Shown here: positions 7,870 through 16,403 of the stretch, piece by piece | How the letters are laid out: every line of letters begins with the position of its first letter | How positions within the stretch are numbered: the stretch's first letter is position 1 | Assembly: GCF_900112065.1 (NCBI RefSeq) | Contig: NZ_FOKE01000002.1 | Location: 192,236-256,235 of the forward strand | Direction of reading: 5' to 3' | Length of the DNA: 64,000 bases | DNA from: Cohnella sp. OV330 | Lineage (GTDB): Bacteria > Bacillota > Bacilli > Paenibacillales > Paenibacillaceae | Notes under the pieces: generated by a model | The model's input: the letters and a program-made list of their open reading frames with translations, nothing else | Database searches by the model: none | What the model was told of the DNA's origin: nothing | Translations under genes and position numbers: made by a program

Positions 7870-8447
7870 TTCGGCGCCTTGCCTTCGAGGATATCCCGCA
7901 CGACCTCAATCTGATAGGGTTGGGTGTCGACAGCCGGCAGCAGCTCCCGGCGAAGGTAGATGCTCCGAGCGATCCGGGCAATGACATAGGCGTCGACGAC
8001 GTTGTGCGATTTGTGGGAGTAACCGAAAAGATCGAGGACAGCAGCCTTCACGGCCGCTTTTTTCTCGTCATCCTTCAGGCGACGTTTATTTCCTTTCTCG
8101 CCGATCCAACCAGTTACGCCGACATACTTTTTCGTAGAGGTCGGGTTTACGTTGGAAAACGCCAGCTTCTTGCGATGGATAATCGACCGAATGCCGCCAT
8201 GGATCATGCCGGCCGTGACCGCGGAGTTGGTCCCGAACGCTGCTGATTCGACTGCGATCTCATCGCCCGGCTGTAAAATGGGGATTAACTGATTCTCCAG
8301 ATCGACGAGTTGGGCGATTGATAAACCGCCTGGCTCTTTTTCACCCTTGCCACGCAAATCTGCTTCAACGATCGGATTGCCGTCTATGTCGAGGATGCAG
8401 AGCCCCGTCGTCGTTGCGGGGTCGATCCCCACGAATCGGGTTGACAT
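7866..8447 (-). CDS. RuvC-like Holliday junction resolvase / RNase H-fold nuclease
   Basis: This 193-residue protein opens with RFVGIDPATTTGLCIL (catalytic Asp9 of the RNase H fold). It continues with DEIAVESAAFG (Glu) and ends the fold with HNVVDAYVIARIAR (Asp). These fit the acidic triad of phage RuvC-like resolvases, which cut branched DNA before packaging. The ATG at 8447 follows AGGAGGAAAAAG, so the longer frame upstream is rejected. Its first 83 bases overlap the end of the preceding gene. Confidence 0.85.
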   Translation of the reverse strand: MSTRFVGIDPATTTGLCILDIDGNPIVEADLRGKGEKEPGGLSIAQLVDLENQLIPILQPGDEIAVESAAFGTNSAVTAGMIHGGIRSIIHRKKLAFSNVNPTSTKKYVGVTGWIGEKGNKRRLKDDEKKAAVKAAVLDLFGYSHKSHNVVDAYVIARIARSIYLRRELLPAVDTQPYQIEVVRDILEGKAPK

Positions 8448-8586
8448 TCTTTTTCCTCCTACGTCGTTTTGGTTTGGGGGCCTGATCTTCTTTCGGTTCT
8501 TCATACCAGAAGACCTCGGCAAGCAGTTCGCCTTTAACCCTGATCTGTTCACAGTTCCGTCGGCTGAAGTACGGATCCTGTCTCAT
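8365..8586 (-). CDS. Small basic protein overlapping the resolvase
   Basis: This 73-residue protein starts with ATG sharing the upstream TGA (TTATGAG). It carries a lysine/arginine-rich stretch KPKRRRRKKN at about 38-47, encoded by the same bases that give the resolvase its ribosome site. The tail that overlaps the resolvase has no recognisable features. Confidence 0.45.
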   Translation of the reverse strand: MRQDPYFSRRNCEQIRVKGELLAEVFWYEEPKEDQAPKPKRRRRKKNVNPIRGDRPRNDDGALHPRHRRQSDR

Positions 8587-8816
8587 AACCGGCCCTGCGC
8601 ATTGAAGACGGCTTTCATATGCGGCAGCTCGGCAGGGATCGTGCGAACCTTGTACGCCTCGATCGCGCTGCAGATGCCGTCGTACACGACCATTAATTCC
8701 TCGCGCTTAGTCGTCTTCGTCAGAGGATGCCCCATCATCTCGGCGCCCTTTTGGAGACGTTCGAGCGCCGCCACGTACTCCTCCTCGGTTTTTACCTGAT
8801 TCGTTCTTTTTGCCAT
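8583..8816 (-). CDS. Small helical protein overlapping dnaB
   Basis: This 77-residue protein (MAKRTNQVKTEEEY onward) has ordinary helical composition and a downstream gene coupled by stop/start overlap. Its first 110 bases overlap, out of frame, the low-complexity tail of the helicase gene. No family is recognised. Confidence 0.5.
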   Translation of the reverse strand: MAKRTNQVKTEEEYVAALERLQKGAEMMGHPLTKTTKREELMVVYDGICSAIEAYKVRTIPAELPHMKAVFNAQGRL

Positions 8817-10134
8817 ATGACTGCGAAGCCTCCTTCGGATCGACTTCGGTGAATTTCTGATAGTACCATTTGAAAATCAGCGTGAAGCGATTGACGCCGG
8901 TGTTCCGGCCTTTCGCAAAAATGGAATCGATAACTTTCACGTTCGGGGCTTGCTTCTCGGGGTTGAGATATAGGAACTCAACAACGTCGGCATCCTGCTC
9001 GATGCTTCCTGACTCTCTCAGGTGCTTGAGCTTCGGCTCTTCGGTATCGACGGAGCGGTCCAGCTGCGAGAGAAGAATGAACACGAACCTGAGCTTGCGC
9101 GCCATGTTCTTCGCTGACTTCGTCACCCGCCCGATTGCCTGCGCGCGGGTTTCGCCCTTTCGCTCCGTGATCTCCATGATCTGCAAGTAGTCGACGACGA
9201 CGGCAGCGAGCTTGCCGTACTCCTTCTTGAACTGCTTAGCGGTCGAGCGGATCTCGTCGATGGTGACGCCGGCCGAATCCTGGACGAAGATCGGGAGATT
9301 CTTGCATTCGGTATAGGCCGATTGGATCTTCGCCCACTCCTTATCGGTGAAGCCTTCCTCGCCGCCCTTGTTGATGAGCTTGTTGTAGTTGACCTCAGCG
9401 ATCATGGAGACCATGCGGTCAATCACTTCCTCCTCGCCCATCTCCTGCGAGTAGAAGAGGACGGGGCCGGCGTTCGGGTTGTACTTGGCGATCCCATACA
9501 CGAGCATGAGCGCCTTAGCTGTCTTGCCGACACCAGGACGGCCGGCCAGCACGTACAGCCATCCAATCCAAAGCTGTGCCCAAGCGTCGTAAAGCGCGAA
9601 CAGGCCGGTCTTGAGCTTCTTCGCCTTGCTCTTCAAGTGCTCGTAATAACCCTTTTCCATCTCGGAGAAGCTACGCATCCTGCTCGTTTCCTTGGGCCGG
9701 AGCTCGTCGACGGTATCCTCAACCGCAGAGAAATAGTCCTCGTCACTTTCGAAGTCCTGCCGGGACAATGCGACGATCTCGTTTCCCGCAGCCTCGCCGC
9801 GGCGCCGCAGCGCTTTCGAGCGGACGATGTCAGCATAGTAGGTGACGTTCGCCGCGGTCGGTACCGCGTCCGCCAATTCCTTGATGTAGCTGACGCCACC
9901 CATATCAGTAATGCGGCCGAATTTAACAAACTGGTCCGTCACCGTAACGATATCGATAGGTAGATCCCGGTCAGCCAGATACTTCATGACCTTGAATATG
10001 AGCTGATGCGTCTCGAGAGAGAAATCCCGGTCTTCCAGCCTCGAAAGTTTGTCGAAGCAGGATGAGTCAATGAAGACCGACCCGAGCACCGCTTGTTCTG
10101 CTTCAATTGCCTTATTCATCAAAGACAAAGTCAT
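8707..10134 (-). CDS. dnaB: Replicative DNA helicase, DnaB family
   Basis: This 475-residue hexameric helicase unwinds phage DNA. The N-terminal DnaB domain covers about 8-105. The RecA-like ATPase begins with GRPGVGKT at 198-205, followed by VVVDYLQIM (Walker B) and LLSQLDRSVD. The disordered C-terminal tail (about 430-475, Gly/Arg/Asp-rich) is unusual and overlaps the next gene out of frame. The gene follows the O-like initiator with a short overlap; a second possible start lies five codons later. The initiator-helicase order is as in lambda O/P-type replication modules. Confidence 0.92.
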   Translation of the reverse strand: MTLSLMNKAIEAEQAVLGSVFIDSSCFDKLSRLEDRDFSLETHQLIFKVMKYLADRDLPIDIVTVTDQFVKFGRITDMGGVSYIKELADAVPTAANVTYYADIVRSKALRRRGEAAGNEIVALSRQDFESDEDYFSAVEDTVDELRPKETSRMRSFSEMEKGYYEHLKSKAKKLKTGLFALYDAWAQLWIGWLYVLAGRPGVGKTAKALMLVYGIAKYNPNAGPVLFYSQEMGEEEVIDRMVSMIAEVNYNKLINKGGEEGFTDKEWAKIQSAYTECKNLPIFVQDSAGVTIDEIRSTAKQFKKEYGKLAAVVVDYLQIMEITERKGETRAQAIGRVTKSAKNMARKLRFVFILLSQLDRSVDTEEPKLKHLRESGSIEQDADVVEFLYLNPEKQAPNVKVIDSIFAKGRNTGVNRFTLIFKWYYQKFTEVDPKEASQSYGKKNESGKNRGGVRGGARTSPKGRRDDGASSDEDD

Positions 10135-11005
10135 CCGGATCGTTCCCCTCAGCCATCCAAACCCGAAGCGCCTCGTCCCGCCTGATCTGCAGATTCAGCT
10201 CGTCAGCCTTGGGATCAGGCTTCTTCACGCCGGCTTTATTTGAAGCTCGCATTTTTATCGCGAGCGTTTGGAATTGCTTTCTGAACTTCGAAGCGCTCAG
10301 AACGTTCGCCTTCCAAAAGTCGTCCTTCGTCACCCAGTCCATTACATCTCGAATAAGGTGCTTGTCATTCTGCTTATCCTGTTCGAACAAGAGACGGAAG
10401 TCGTTTGCCCAGGACTGCAGGTTTGCGTTAACGGTCAAGTGCTTTAATTTGGGATCATCCTTCGCGACCTGCTGAACGAGTCCGTGAAAGTAAACCGCCA
10501 TTTTATAAAACTGATCGTCCTCGGGATAGTGCCTTTTGCTATTCCGAGAGGGAGTTTCTTTATTTCTTTCTTTACTATCTTTCTTGGTCCGCGTTTTGGT
10601 GGACGATCTCGTACTCTTTTTGGCGGACGATTCGTCCTCGTTTTGGTGGACGATCTTTTCATGTCCGCCATTCCGCTGACGACGCTCTGACTGCCAGGTC
10701 GAATAGTCCTTGTTGAAGCGTAGGACCCGCGAACGGCTGCCGCCCTCGGTCATAACGACGGTGACGATATTGCGATCGATCAGCGCGGTCAGTTCGCGGT
10801 CGACCTGGCTTTTCTGCTTCTCCAGCGCGCGGGCGATAAACGAGATGGAGAGCGCAGCGTCTTTCCTCCCGAAGCCGTAGGTATAACGCCATATTTGATC
10901 GATGATCCCGCGCTGCGTCCCGTTCAGATTGCAACGGCCGATTTTCTCGAGGATCTCGTTTGCGATTCGGGTAAATCCATCTTCAAGCTGCGGTCCTCGG
11001 GCCAC
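10112..11005 (-). CDS. Lambda O-type replication initiator
   Basis: This 297-residue initiator has a winged-helix N-terminal domain (about 8-110) opening DGFTRIANEILEKIGR, typical of phage replication protein O. A low-complexity Lys/Ser/Thr/Arg linker (about 118-155) follows, then a C-terminal helical domain that probably recruits DnaB. The linker DNA holds three 18-bp iterons, so the origin lies inside its own gene as in lambda. The start is a GTG after GAAGGTGAGG. It is followed by dnaB. Confidence 0.88.
   Translation of the reverse strand: MARGPQLEDGFTRIANEILEKIGRCNLNGTQRGIIDQIWRYTYGFGRKDAALSISFIARALEKQKSQVDRELTALIDRNIVTVVMTEGGSRSRVLRFNKDYSTWQSERRQRNGGHEKIVHQNEDESSAKKSTRSSTKTRTKKDSKERNKETPSRNSKRHYPEDDQFYKMAVYFHGLVQQVAKDDPKLKHLTVNANLQSWANDFRLLFEQDKQNDKHLIRDVMDWVTKDDFWKANVLSASKFRKQFQTLAIKMRASNKAGVKKPDPKADELNLQIRRDEALRVWMAEGNDPDDFVFDE
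10587..10651. other. Origin iterons inside the initiator gene (three 18-bp units)
   Basis: On the minus strand, three units read GTCCACCAAAACGCGGAC (10587-10604), GTCCGCCAAAAAGAGTAC (10611-10628) and GTCCACCAAAACGAGGAC (10634-10651). They are 23-24 bases apart and imperfectly palindromic. The layout matches lambda ori, whose 18-bp iterons have a CAAAACGA-type core and lie within gene O. They fall in the segment that encodes the flexible linker of the initiator. Confidence 0.8.
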
Positions 11006-11021
11006 TCAACCTCACCTTCGT

Positions 11022-11597
11022 TCAAAATGGTAGATCGCGCGGGATTTGGTACATACGTTCGGCTAGCTCTTTATGCCCGAGAAGTTCGGTGGCACCTTCG
11101 AGCAGGTCAGCTTTGTCATGCTTGCCTCCGTTACGAAGTTCGAGATACTGCTGGAAGAGCTTCTCTTCGGGCGACGGTTCAATTTCATAGCCGAATTCGA
11201 GGGCGCGAGTTAGATCAAATGGATAGAGCGAAGCGAAATGTTGTAAATCGGATGTAGGAATTGTTCGACCTACGTACCAAAATGCTGATCCCAAAATCCC
11301 CGGCACATCCAATCCAGCAGCTTGCAGATCACGTATTTCTTTCGCCACCTCTGCTGGAAGTGTCACCTTGGGCGGATTCTCCAATCGCTTCCGAAGCGCG
11401 ACATTCTCGTTATCCAAACGATCGGCATTTGCAATGGCGAGCTCCTCGTCCTCGTTTGACACCTTGATGTCGTGCTGCAGCTGGTCGATCATCTGCATAA
11501 GCAGCCATACAGTCTTGCGGTGAAACGTCTGCTGGTTCATATTGAGCGACATTCTTACTCCCTGTAGAAAATAATCTGGCGGTGTCGGGTCGCTCAT
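11022..11597 (-). CDS. Early protein of unknown function with coiled coil
   Basis: This protein of about 191 residues has a coiled coil at about 45-80 (MQMIDQLQHDIKV..., DRLDNENVALRKRLE). A C-terminal helical half contains LDVPGILGSAFWYVGRTIP. It lies between the initiator and a small Cys-containing protein. A second good start, 11552, has a stronger ribosome site (CAGGGAGTAAGA) and would shorten the protein by 15 residues. No family is recognised. Confidence 0.55.
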   Translation of the reverse strand: MSDPTPPDYFLQGVRMSLNMNQQTFHRKTVWLLMQMIDQLQHDIKVSNEDEELAIANADRLDNENVALRKRLENPPKVTLPAEVAKEIRDLQAAGLDVPGILGSAFWYVGRTIPTSDLQHFASLYPFDLTRALEFGYEIEPSPEEKLFQQYLELRNGGKHDKADLLEGATELLGHKELAERMYQIPRDLPF

Positions 11598-11598
11598 A

Positions 11599-11994
11599 TC
11601 AGGCCTCACCATGCTTGTCGACCGAAAGCCCAAGACGTTTACGCTGTTCGTCTGAAAGGCCCCACTTGATCATTTCTTCGAGAGTTCCACAAACCTCTGC
11701 GTACCCACAAGCTTGGCAGTCCCATCCGGTATAATCGCAGCCGGCGTCGATCGAAGCGTACCGGCCATCTTTCAATTTGAAAATTCCTATCCAATTGGGA
11801 CCGTCGTTTTCACCGTCCGACATAGCAATGATTTCCGCCACATCCTCACGGTCGAAAGGTTCCGTAGAGACGGGAGCAGCGAATTGAACGACCTTTACTG
11901 GCTCAATTCCCTGGTAAGTAGCAAAAGTGCCTTGTTCTTTACCTGCATATCCGAATGCTTCGCGCCAGCTGTAGTCATCCAGTTGTTCGAGCAT
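11599..11994 (-). CDS. Small protein with a Cys cluster
   Basis: This 131-residue protein starts immediately after the MBL-fold gene stop. It has an alpha/beta composition and a cluster CDYTGWDCQACGYAEVC at about 88-104 that could bind metal. The function is unknown. Confidence 0.6.
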   Translation of the reverse strand: MLEQLDDYSWREAFGYAGKEQGTFATYQGIEPVKVVQFAAPVSTEPFDREDVAEIIAMSDGENDGPNWIGIFKLKDGRYASIDAGCDYTGWDCQACGYAEVCGTLEEMIKWGLSDEQRKRLGLSVDKHGEA

Positions 11995-12744
11995 CTAAAC
12001 CACCTCGATCGTATAATGTTTGCCCGCGATGAATTTACGCTGCAGGAGGGCGCGCTTGACCGTAGCCTCCGCGAGCGCCGGCAGATTGTTCGTGCTACTC
12101 ATGTGCGTTAGGTAGATGTGCTCGCCGCGGCCCTTGACCAGCTTCGAGAGGGCGGCCGCGGCGGCATCGTTGGAAAGGTGACCGTTGTCGGAGAGGATAC
12201 GGGACTTTAGAAAAGCGTCATAGGGGCCGTCCTGGAGAATCTGTACGTCGTGGTTGCATTCGAAGACGTAGACATCGCTGTCGGCCATCTTCCGTAGCAT
12301 TTCGTCGGTGACGACGCCGGTGTCCATGAGGACGCTGACCTTCCAGTCAAAGCCGCGGACCGTGTATCCGTAAGGCTCCAGCGCATCGTGCGAGACGCGG
12401 AACGGGGCGACCGTGATAAAGTCTCGGGAGAAGCCATCGAAACCGCGCCACCCTTCTACCCCGACCGCATGACCTGTCTCGAGGCGGTCGAGCTGCTTGA
12501 GCGTCCCTTCGCTGGCGTAAACGGGGATTTTGTATTTGTCCGCGAACGGAAGGCCCTTGCAGTGATCGCCATGCTCATGCGTGAGCCAAACAGCATCGAT
12601 CCGGGTCGGAATGATGTCGGCGGCTAGCAGGATCTTTTCGACCTTACTCTTCGGCAACCCGATGTCGATCAGGATTCCGACCGTTTCCGTGCCGACATAG
12701 ACGCAGTTGCCGTCAGAACCGGAGGCGAGGACCTTTACGATCAT
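11995..12744 (-). CDS. MBL-fold metallohydrolase (YycJ-like)
   Basis: This 249-residue metallo-beta-lactamase-fold protein has the metal site HEHGDH at 56-61 and opens IVKVLASGSDGNCVYV, as in the YycJ/WalJ group of putative DNases. The start overlaps the recT stop (ATGA). In this operon it takes the place usually held by an exonuclease next to an annealing protein, so a nuclease role in recombination is a reasonable inference. Confidence 0.85.
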   Translation of the reverse strand: MIVKVLASGSDGNCVYVGTETVGILIDIGLPKSKVEKILLAADIIPTRIDAVWLTHEHGDHCKGLPFADKYKIPVYASEGTLKQLDRLETGHAVGVEGWRGFDGFSRDFITVAPFRVSHDALEPYGYTVRGFDWKVSVLMDTGVVTDEMLRKMADSDVYVFECNHDVQILQDGPYDAFLKSRILSDNGHLSNDAAAAALSKLVKGRGEHIYLTHMSSTNNLPALAEATVKRALLQRKFIAGKHYTIEVV

Positions 12745-13679
12745 TTCAGATCCTCAATAGCGTTTTCGATTTCCTCCTGCTCTTGGATTTCCAACGCCGT
12801 GATACGGAGCAATTGGTCGATGTTCTTATCGGTTAGGCCGGCGCCGTTCAGTTTTCCCTTGATGTATTCTTCGCGGGCGGATTTCGTGGGCTTACCGAGC
12901 TTCAGAAAGTTGGCATTCAGTTCGGCCGTTTTGCGCTTGAGCTCGAGATCTGCGGCGTTAGGTTCATCGTCGATCGGCGCAGGACTCGAGTCAGTTGCCG
13001 CTGCTGGCGCCTGTTGACGCTGCTGACGCGACTTCGACTCCGAAGTGGTCGCTTCGTTCGTGATGTCGCGACGTTCGGTTTGCTGCTGCGGGAGCTCTGG
13101 ACCGTTCGCAGGCGCCTCGTCTTCGCTGACCTCGATGCCGAATTGTCTCTTTGCCGCGCGCTTCGTAACGGTCTTCTTAAAGAAATCGTTGAAGTATTTC
13201 TTCCAATTTCCCGCGTTGTTTCCGGTGAGGTGATGCTGTACTTCGTCGACCTCCATGAACTCCGTAACCGGTCGGAAACCGGTGCGATATGCGATCGAGT
13301 AACAGCCGATGACCTTACCCCGCGGAAACTGGATCTCGTGGTCGACGATTTCCCACACGTCCCGGCCGTCTTCGTCCTTCGTCTTCTTGGCCTTGAAGAT
13401 GTCGTTGTCGTGAACGAGCTGCGTATCGATGCCTTGGTAGCCTTCGACGCGCTTTGCGAGATAGACGATGCCTTCGACGGAGATTTGAATGCTGAGCTTG
13501 CCGCCGTACACGATGCAGTAGATATGATTGAGGAATGGATTCAGGCCGGACGCCGCTGCCGTGCGGATGAACAGGTTGAACTGTTCGGGGTTGGCATCCT
13601 TCGCCAAAGTATGGCGCATCGTATCGATGTCGGCGGGGCTGAACTCGCCGATCGCTTGTAATTGCGTGTCTTTGCTCAT
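12741..13679 (-). CDS. recT: RecT/Bet-type single-strand annealing protein
   Basis: This 312-residue protein has a RecT/Bet core (about 1-190) with the segment FIRTAAASGLNPFLNHIYCI, YGGKLSIQISVEG and a later FFKKTVTKRAAKRQFG. The C-terminal part is Gln/Ser-rich and probably flexible. It anneals single strands during phage recombination and replication restart. The ATG follows GGAGGTCTAATCA, close behind the zinc-hook ATPase gene. Confidence 0.88.
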   Translation of the reverse strand: MSKDTQLQAIGEFSPADIDTMRHTLAKDANPEQFNLFIRTAAASGLNPFLNHIYCIVYGGKLSIQISVEGIVYLAKRVEGYQGIDTQLVHDNDIFKAKKTKDEDGRDVWEIVDHEIQFPRGKVIGCYSIAYRTGFRPVTEFMEVDEVQHHLTGNNAGNWKKYFNDFFKKTVTKRAAKRQFGIEVSEDEAPANGPELPQQQTERRDITNEATTSESKSRQQRQQAPAAATDSSPAPIDDEPNAADLELKRKTAELNANFLKLGKPTKSAREEYIKGKLNGAGLTDKNIDQLLRITALEIQEQEEIENAIEDLK

Positions 13680-13682
13680 TGA

Positions 13683-15200
13683 TTAGACCTCCGTAATTGT
13701 GAATGGGGTATTGGCAACGCGGCATTCGATGAGCTGCCCGGCGGGCTGCTTGTAAGAGAGGATGGATTCGGCATTGTCGATGAACGTAGGGGCAATAACT
13801 TCGCTCTGCTCGCTCAGCACGTCGATGATCTCGAGCCCCGCGAGAATCTTCTCCGCGGTGGAGAGCTTTCGGTACGGCTTGCCGTCCTTGAATATTTCGA
13901 AGAATGGTTTGCGCTCGCCGTCGCCTTTGTTCTCTTGGAAGAGCTGGATCGTCAACGTCTTGAACAGGCCGGTGACCTTGGACGCCATGAGTTCGGCTTC
14001 CTTTGCGCGGTAAGCTTTGATCGCATCTAGGAGGAAGACGGAATCGGCATGGCTGGCCTGCGTTTCCTTCTCAGCGTGGCGGGCGGTTTCGAGTTGTTGC
14101 TTGAGGCGGTCGCCGGCACCCGCGGCCTGAAGCTTCGAAGCCAGCTCTTGCCGAGTTGTCTGCAGAAGGCGCAAGTCGTCGGGATCGTATTCGACGATGC
14201 CAATGTCGCCGATTGCCGCGGTCAGATCCTTGAAATTGGCGAGCAATTCGTCGTGAGTGATCTTAAGCTGCGCAAGATCTGCCTTGTGCGAGTCCACCGC
14301 CGCTTGAAGTGACTCTTCTTGCAGTGGCTGTTTGCATGCGTGGCAGTGGTCGGCCGGTGCCTTGGCTTTAAGCGTCTTGTAGCTGGTCGCGACGCGATCG
14401 GCGCTGCTTCGGATGATCTCCCGTTCGGCGCGTAGCCTGGTTGCGTCTGCGTACGCCTTGTTCGCCGCTTCCAGCGCTTTTTCGATCTCTGCTATTTTCG
14501 CGTCGATCTCGGCGATCTTCGCGGTCAGCTCGTGGACTTCCGTCTCGGTCAGCGCCGGCGACAGGTCGAGCTGCTCCTGCAGCGTCTTGGCGCGCTCCTT
14601 GGCACCGATCAGCGCTTTATCCAGGCGCGTCCGATTGTCCTTGTGCTTCGCTTCCAGATCGTCGAGGTTGTTCTTCTTCAGCGCTTCGGCGAGCTTGTCG
14701 GCCTGCACCTTTGGCAGCCCCTTAAGGACGTCCTTGCTGGCGGGAGGAAGCACGTTTTTGAGCACCAAAGACCGTTGTTCCTCCCATTTTTGCGAAAAAA
14801 AATACGCCGGCGTGAACAGCGATAAAAATAGGGGTTTATCAAACAGGGCCTCGACGGTCTCTTTGTACTTGGTCGCCTTGGCCGGAACGTCATTGATAAA
14901 GTAGCAGGTGTCCCCGCTCTCAATGCCGCGGGTGAGCTCGACTTCCTGCGCGCCCACCGTCAGCCGCAGCGAGACTTCTACGCGATCGTAGGGACGATCG
15001 ACCGGTTCCGGGCTCAGGTTTTTGATCAGCGTATTGCCGAGTGGATCGGTCCCGTAGAGGCACCATGAGATTGCTTCGCCGATCGTAGACTTGCCTGCGC
15101 CATTCTTACCAGTGACCCGGGTGATGGGTCCGAACTCGATGAGTAGGTCGCGGTGATTCTTGAACTCGGTGAGGTGGAGCGATTCGAAGGTGATCTGCAT
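13683..15200 (-). CDS. SbcC/Rad50-like ATPase with zinc hook
   Basis: This 505-residue ATPase has Walker A GKNGAGKST at 31-39, long coiled coils (about 160-265 and 290-400) and a CHAC zinc-hook motif at 286-289. The C-terminal ATPase half contains KILAGLEIIDVL and PTFIDNAES (Walker B/D-loop). It is about half the length of bacterial SbcC. No SbcD-like nuclease gene is present; the next genes are recT and an MBL-fold protein, which may supply the partner activity. The ATG follows GGAGGCGCCC. Confidence 0.88.
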   Translation of the reverse strand: MQITFESLHLTEFKNHRDLLIEFGPITRVTGKNGAGKSTIGEAISWCLYGTDPLGNTLIKNLSPEPVDRPYDRVEVSLRLTVGAQEVELTRGIESGDTCYFINDVPAKATKYKETVEALFDKPLFLSLFTPAYFFSQKWEEQRSLVLKNVLPPASKDVLKGLPKVQADKLAEALKKNNLDDLEAKHKDNRTRLDKALIGAKERAKTLQEQLDLSPALTETEVHELTAKIAEIDAKIAEIEKALEAANKAYADATRLRAEREIIRSSADRVATSYKTLKAKAPADHCHACKQPLQEESLQAAVDSHKADLAQLKITHDELLANFKDLTAAIGDIGIVEYDPDDLRLLQTTRQELASKLQAAGAGDRLKQQLETARHAEKETQASHADSVFLLDAIKAYRAKEAELMASKVTGLFKTLTIQLFQENKGDGERKPFFEIFKDGKPYRKLSTAEKILAGLEIIDVLSEQSEVIAPTFIDNAESILSYKQPAGQLIECRVANTPFTITEV

Positions 15201-15209
15201 GGGCGCCTC

Positions 15210-15488
15210 CTACAGTGCCGCGAGCTCGGCTTCGAGGCGCCGGATCTCGTCGAGACTAGAATCGATGAAAACATTGCTGAGCAACGCCAGCAGGCGAGTG
15301 CGTTTGTCGTTAGGGTATTGGCCCGTAGTTCGGTGGTCGATATCAATAATGCGATACTTTCCATGGACACGAATGACGGATGCTCCCTTGGCAGTTTCGA
15401 TGCTCTGAAGCAGCAAATCGATTTCATCGACGATCGCCTGCGCCTTCGCCGCCCGGTCTTGGTAGTGTTTCAGCGTGACCCTATCCAT
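15210..15488 (-). CDS. Small early protein
   Basis: This 92-residue helical protein starts at an ATG overlapping the AbrB-like stop (AATGGATAG). It has the segment VIRVHGKYRIIDIDHRTTGQ and a C-terminal helix. It sits between the AbrB-like gene and the zinc-hook ATPase. No family is recognised. Confidence 0.6.
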   Translation of the reverse strand: MDRVTLKHYQDRAAKAQAIVDEIDLLLQSIETAKGASVIRVHGKYRIIDIDHRTTGQYPNDKRTRLLALLSNVFIDSSLDEIRRLEAELAAL

Positions 15489-15753
15489 TCGCGACACTCT
15501 CGCTCTCCCATTTGAAGGCAATCGCCCGAACGTGCTCGCCGCAGATATGCTTGCCCTCGAATGTCTTTGCGATCTCCGTATTGCCGCAGAAGACGCAGCC
15601 CGGAGCGTATTTGCGGAGCACGATCTGCTCGCCGTCGACGAAGATCTCCATAGGGTCCTTTTCGGCGATCTGAAGCGTCTTGCGGAGCTCCATTGGAATC
15701 ACAACGCGGCCCAATTCGTCGATCTTTCTCACAATGCCCGTAGCTTTCAACAT
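15481..15753 (-). CDS. AbrB/SpoVT-type regulator with zinc finger
   Basis: This 90-residue protein has an N-terminal swapped-hairpin domain (ATGIVRKIDELGRVVIPMELR) typical of AbrB transition-state regulators. A C-terminal metal site follows, with Cys53, Cys56, Cys71 and His74. The ATG at 15753 follows GAGGAGTGTTCATTTC, which rules out the longer frame. It probably regulates phage or host genes on entry into lysogeny or stationary phase. Confidence 0.88.
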   Translation of the reverse strand: MLKATGIVRKIDELGRVVIPMELRKTLQIAEKDPMEIFVDGEQIVLRKYAPGCVFCGNTEIAKTFEGKHICGEHVRAIAFKWESESVANG

Positions 15754-15779
15754 GAAATGAACACTCCTCAAAATTGTTT

Positions 15780-16022
15780 TTATGATGCCTTGAAATCCTC
15801 TTTGTGGCCGTCGACGCGGCCGAGCAGGTAGTCGAGCGTGACGCCTAAAACATTAGCGATGCGAATGAGCGTGTCGTAATCCGGCTGGTTCCGGCCCCCT
15901 TCGTAATGGGAGACAGCGCCGCGAGTTTGGAAAATCCGTTCCCCCAATTGCGCCTGAGTCATGCCGCGGCTTTGACGAGTCTTCTTCAGGCGTTCTGCAA
16001 ACAAATTCGCGGTGCCTGCCAT
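15780..16022 (-). CDS. XRE-family helix-turn-helix regulator
   Basis: This 80-residue protein has FAERLKKTRQSRGMTQAQLG, then RGAVSHYEGGRNQP and LGVTLDYLLGR, a full HTH_3 domain with the usual C-terminal cap. The ATG lies one base after the stop of a 48-residue gene, so the longer frame is not used. It is a second regulator of the early operon. Confidence 0.85.
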   Translation of the reverse strand: MAGTANLFAERLKKTRQSRGMTQAQLGERIFQTRGAVSHYEGGRNQPDYDTLIRIANVLGVTLDYLLGRVDGHKEDFKAS

Positions 16023-16023
16023 A

Positions 16024-16170
16024 TTAACCGCGCAGATCGCGCAACTGCTTGAGATAACGACTGCTCTGACGGCGGGCGAAGGACTGCAGATTTGGATAGC
16101 AGTCAGCGACGGCGCGCTCTTCGAGCTGCAGAAAGTAACCAGCAATATTACGGAGCATTTGCTTCGACAT
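16024..16170 (-). CDS. 48-residue early protein
   Basis: The frame reads MSKQMLRNIAGYFLQLEERA and ends YLKQLRDLRG. A GGGAGG ribosome site lies seven bases before the ATG and the next gene follows at once, which supports expression. No family is recognised. Confidence 0.6.
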   Translation of the reverse strand: MSKQMLRNIAGYFLQLEERAVADCYPNLQSFARRQSSRYLKQLRDLRG

Positions 16171-16190
16171 ATGAAAACCTCCCGGAGGAA

Positions 16191-16403
16191 TTAGGTTTCG
16201 TCTGGCGGATAGTGCTGGTTAAGAAAATCTCGGAGAGCGATAATATTGTCCTTCGTGTTGATGGTCAGGCTCTTCGGCGGCTGATACCCATGACCGTCCT
16301 CGCCGAAGTTGTCTTCTTGGTAAAGCTTAAGGGACTGGACGTGTTCGCCTTGCGTCAGCAGCACGACCTGATCTTCACCGATCGGAAGCGTATGTCTCAA
16401 CAT
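16191..16403 (-). CDS. Small early protein
   Basis: This 70-residue protein (MLRHTLPIGED... to FLNQHYPPDET) overlaps the end of the Cro-like gene by 29 bases. It has a beta-rich first half and a short C-terminal helix. Function is unknown. Confidence 0.5.
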   Translation of the reverse strand: MLRHTLPIGEDQVVLLTQGEHVQSLKLYQEDNFGEDGHGYQPPKSLTINTKDNIIALRDFLNQHYPPDET

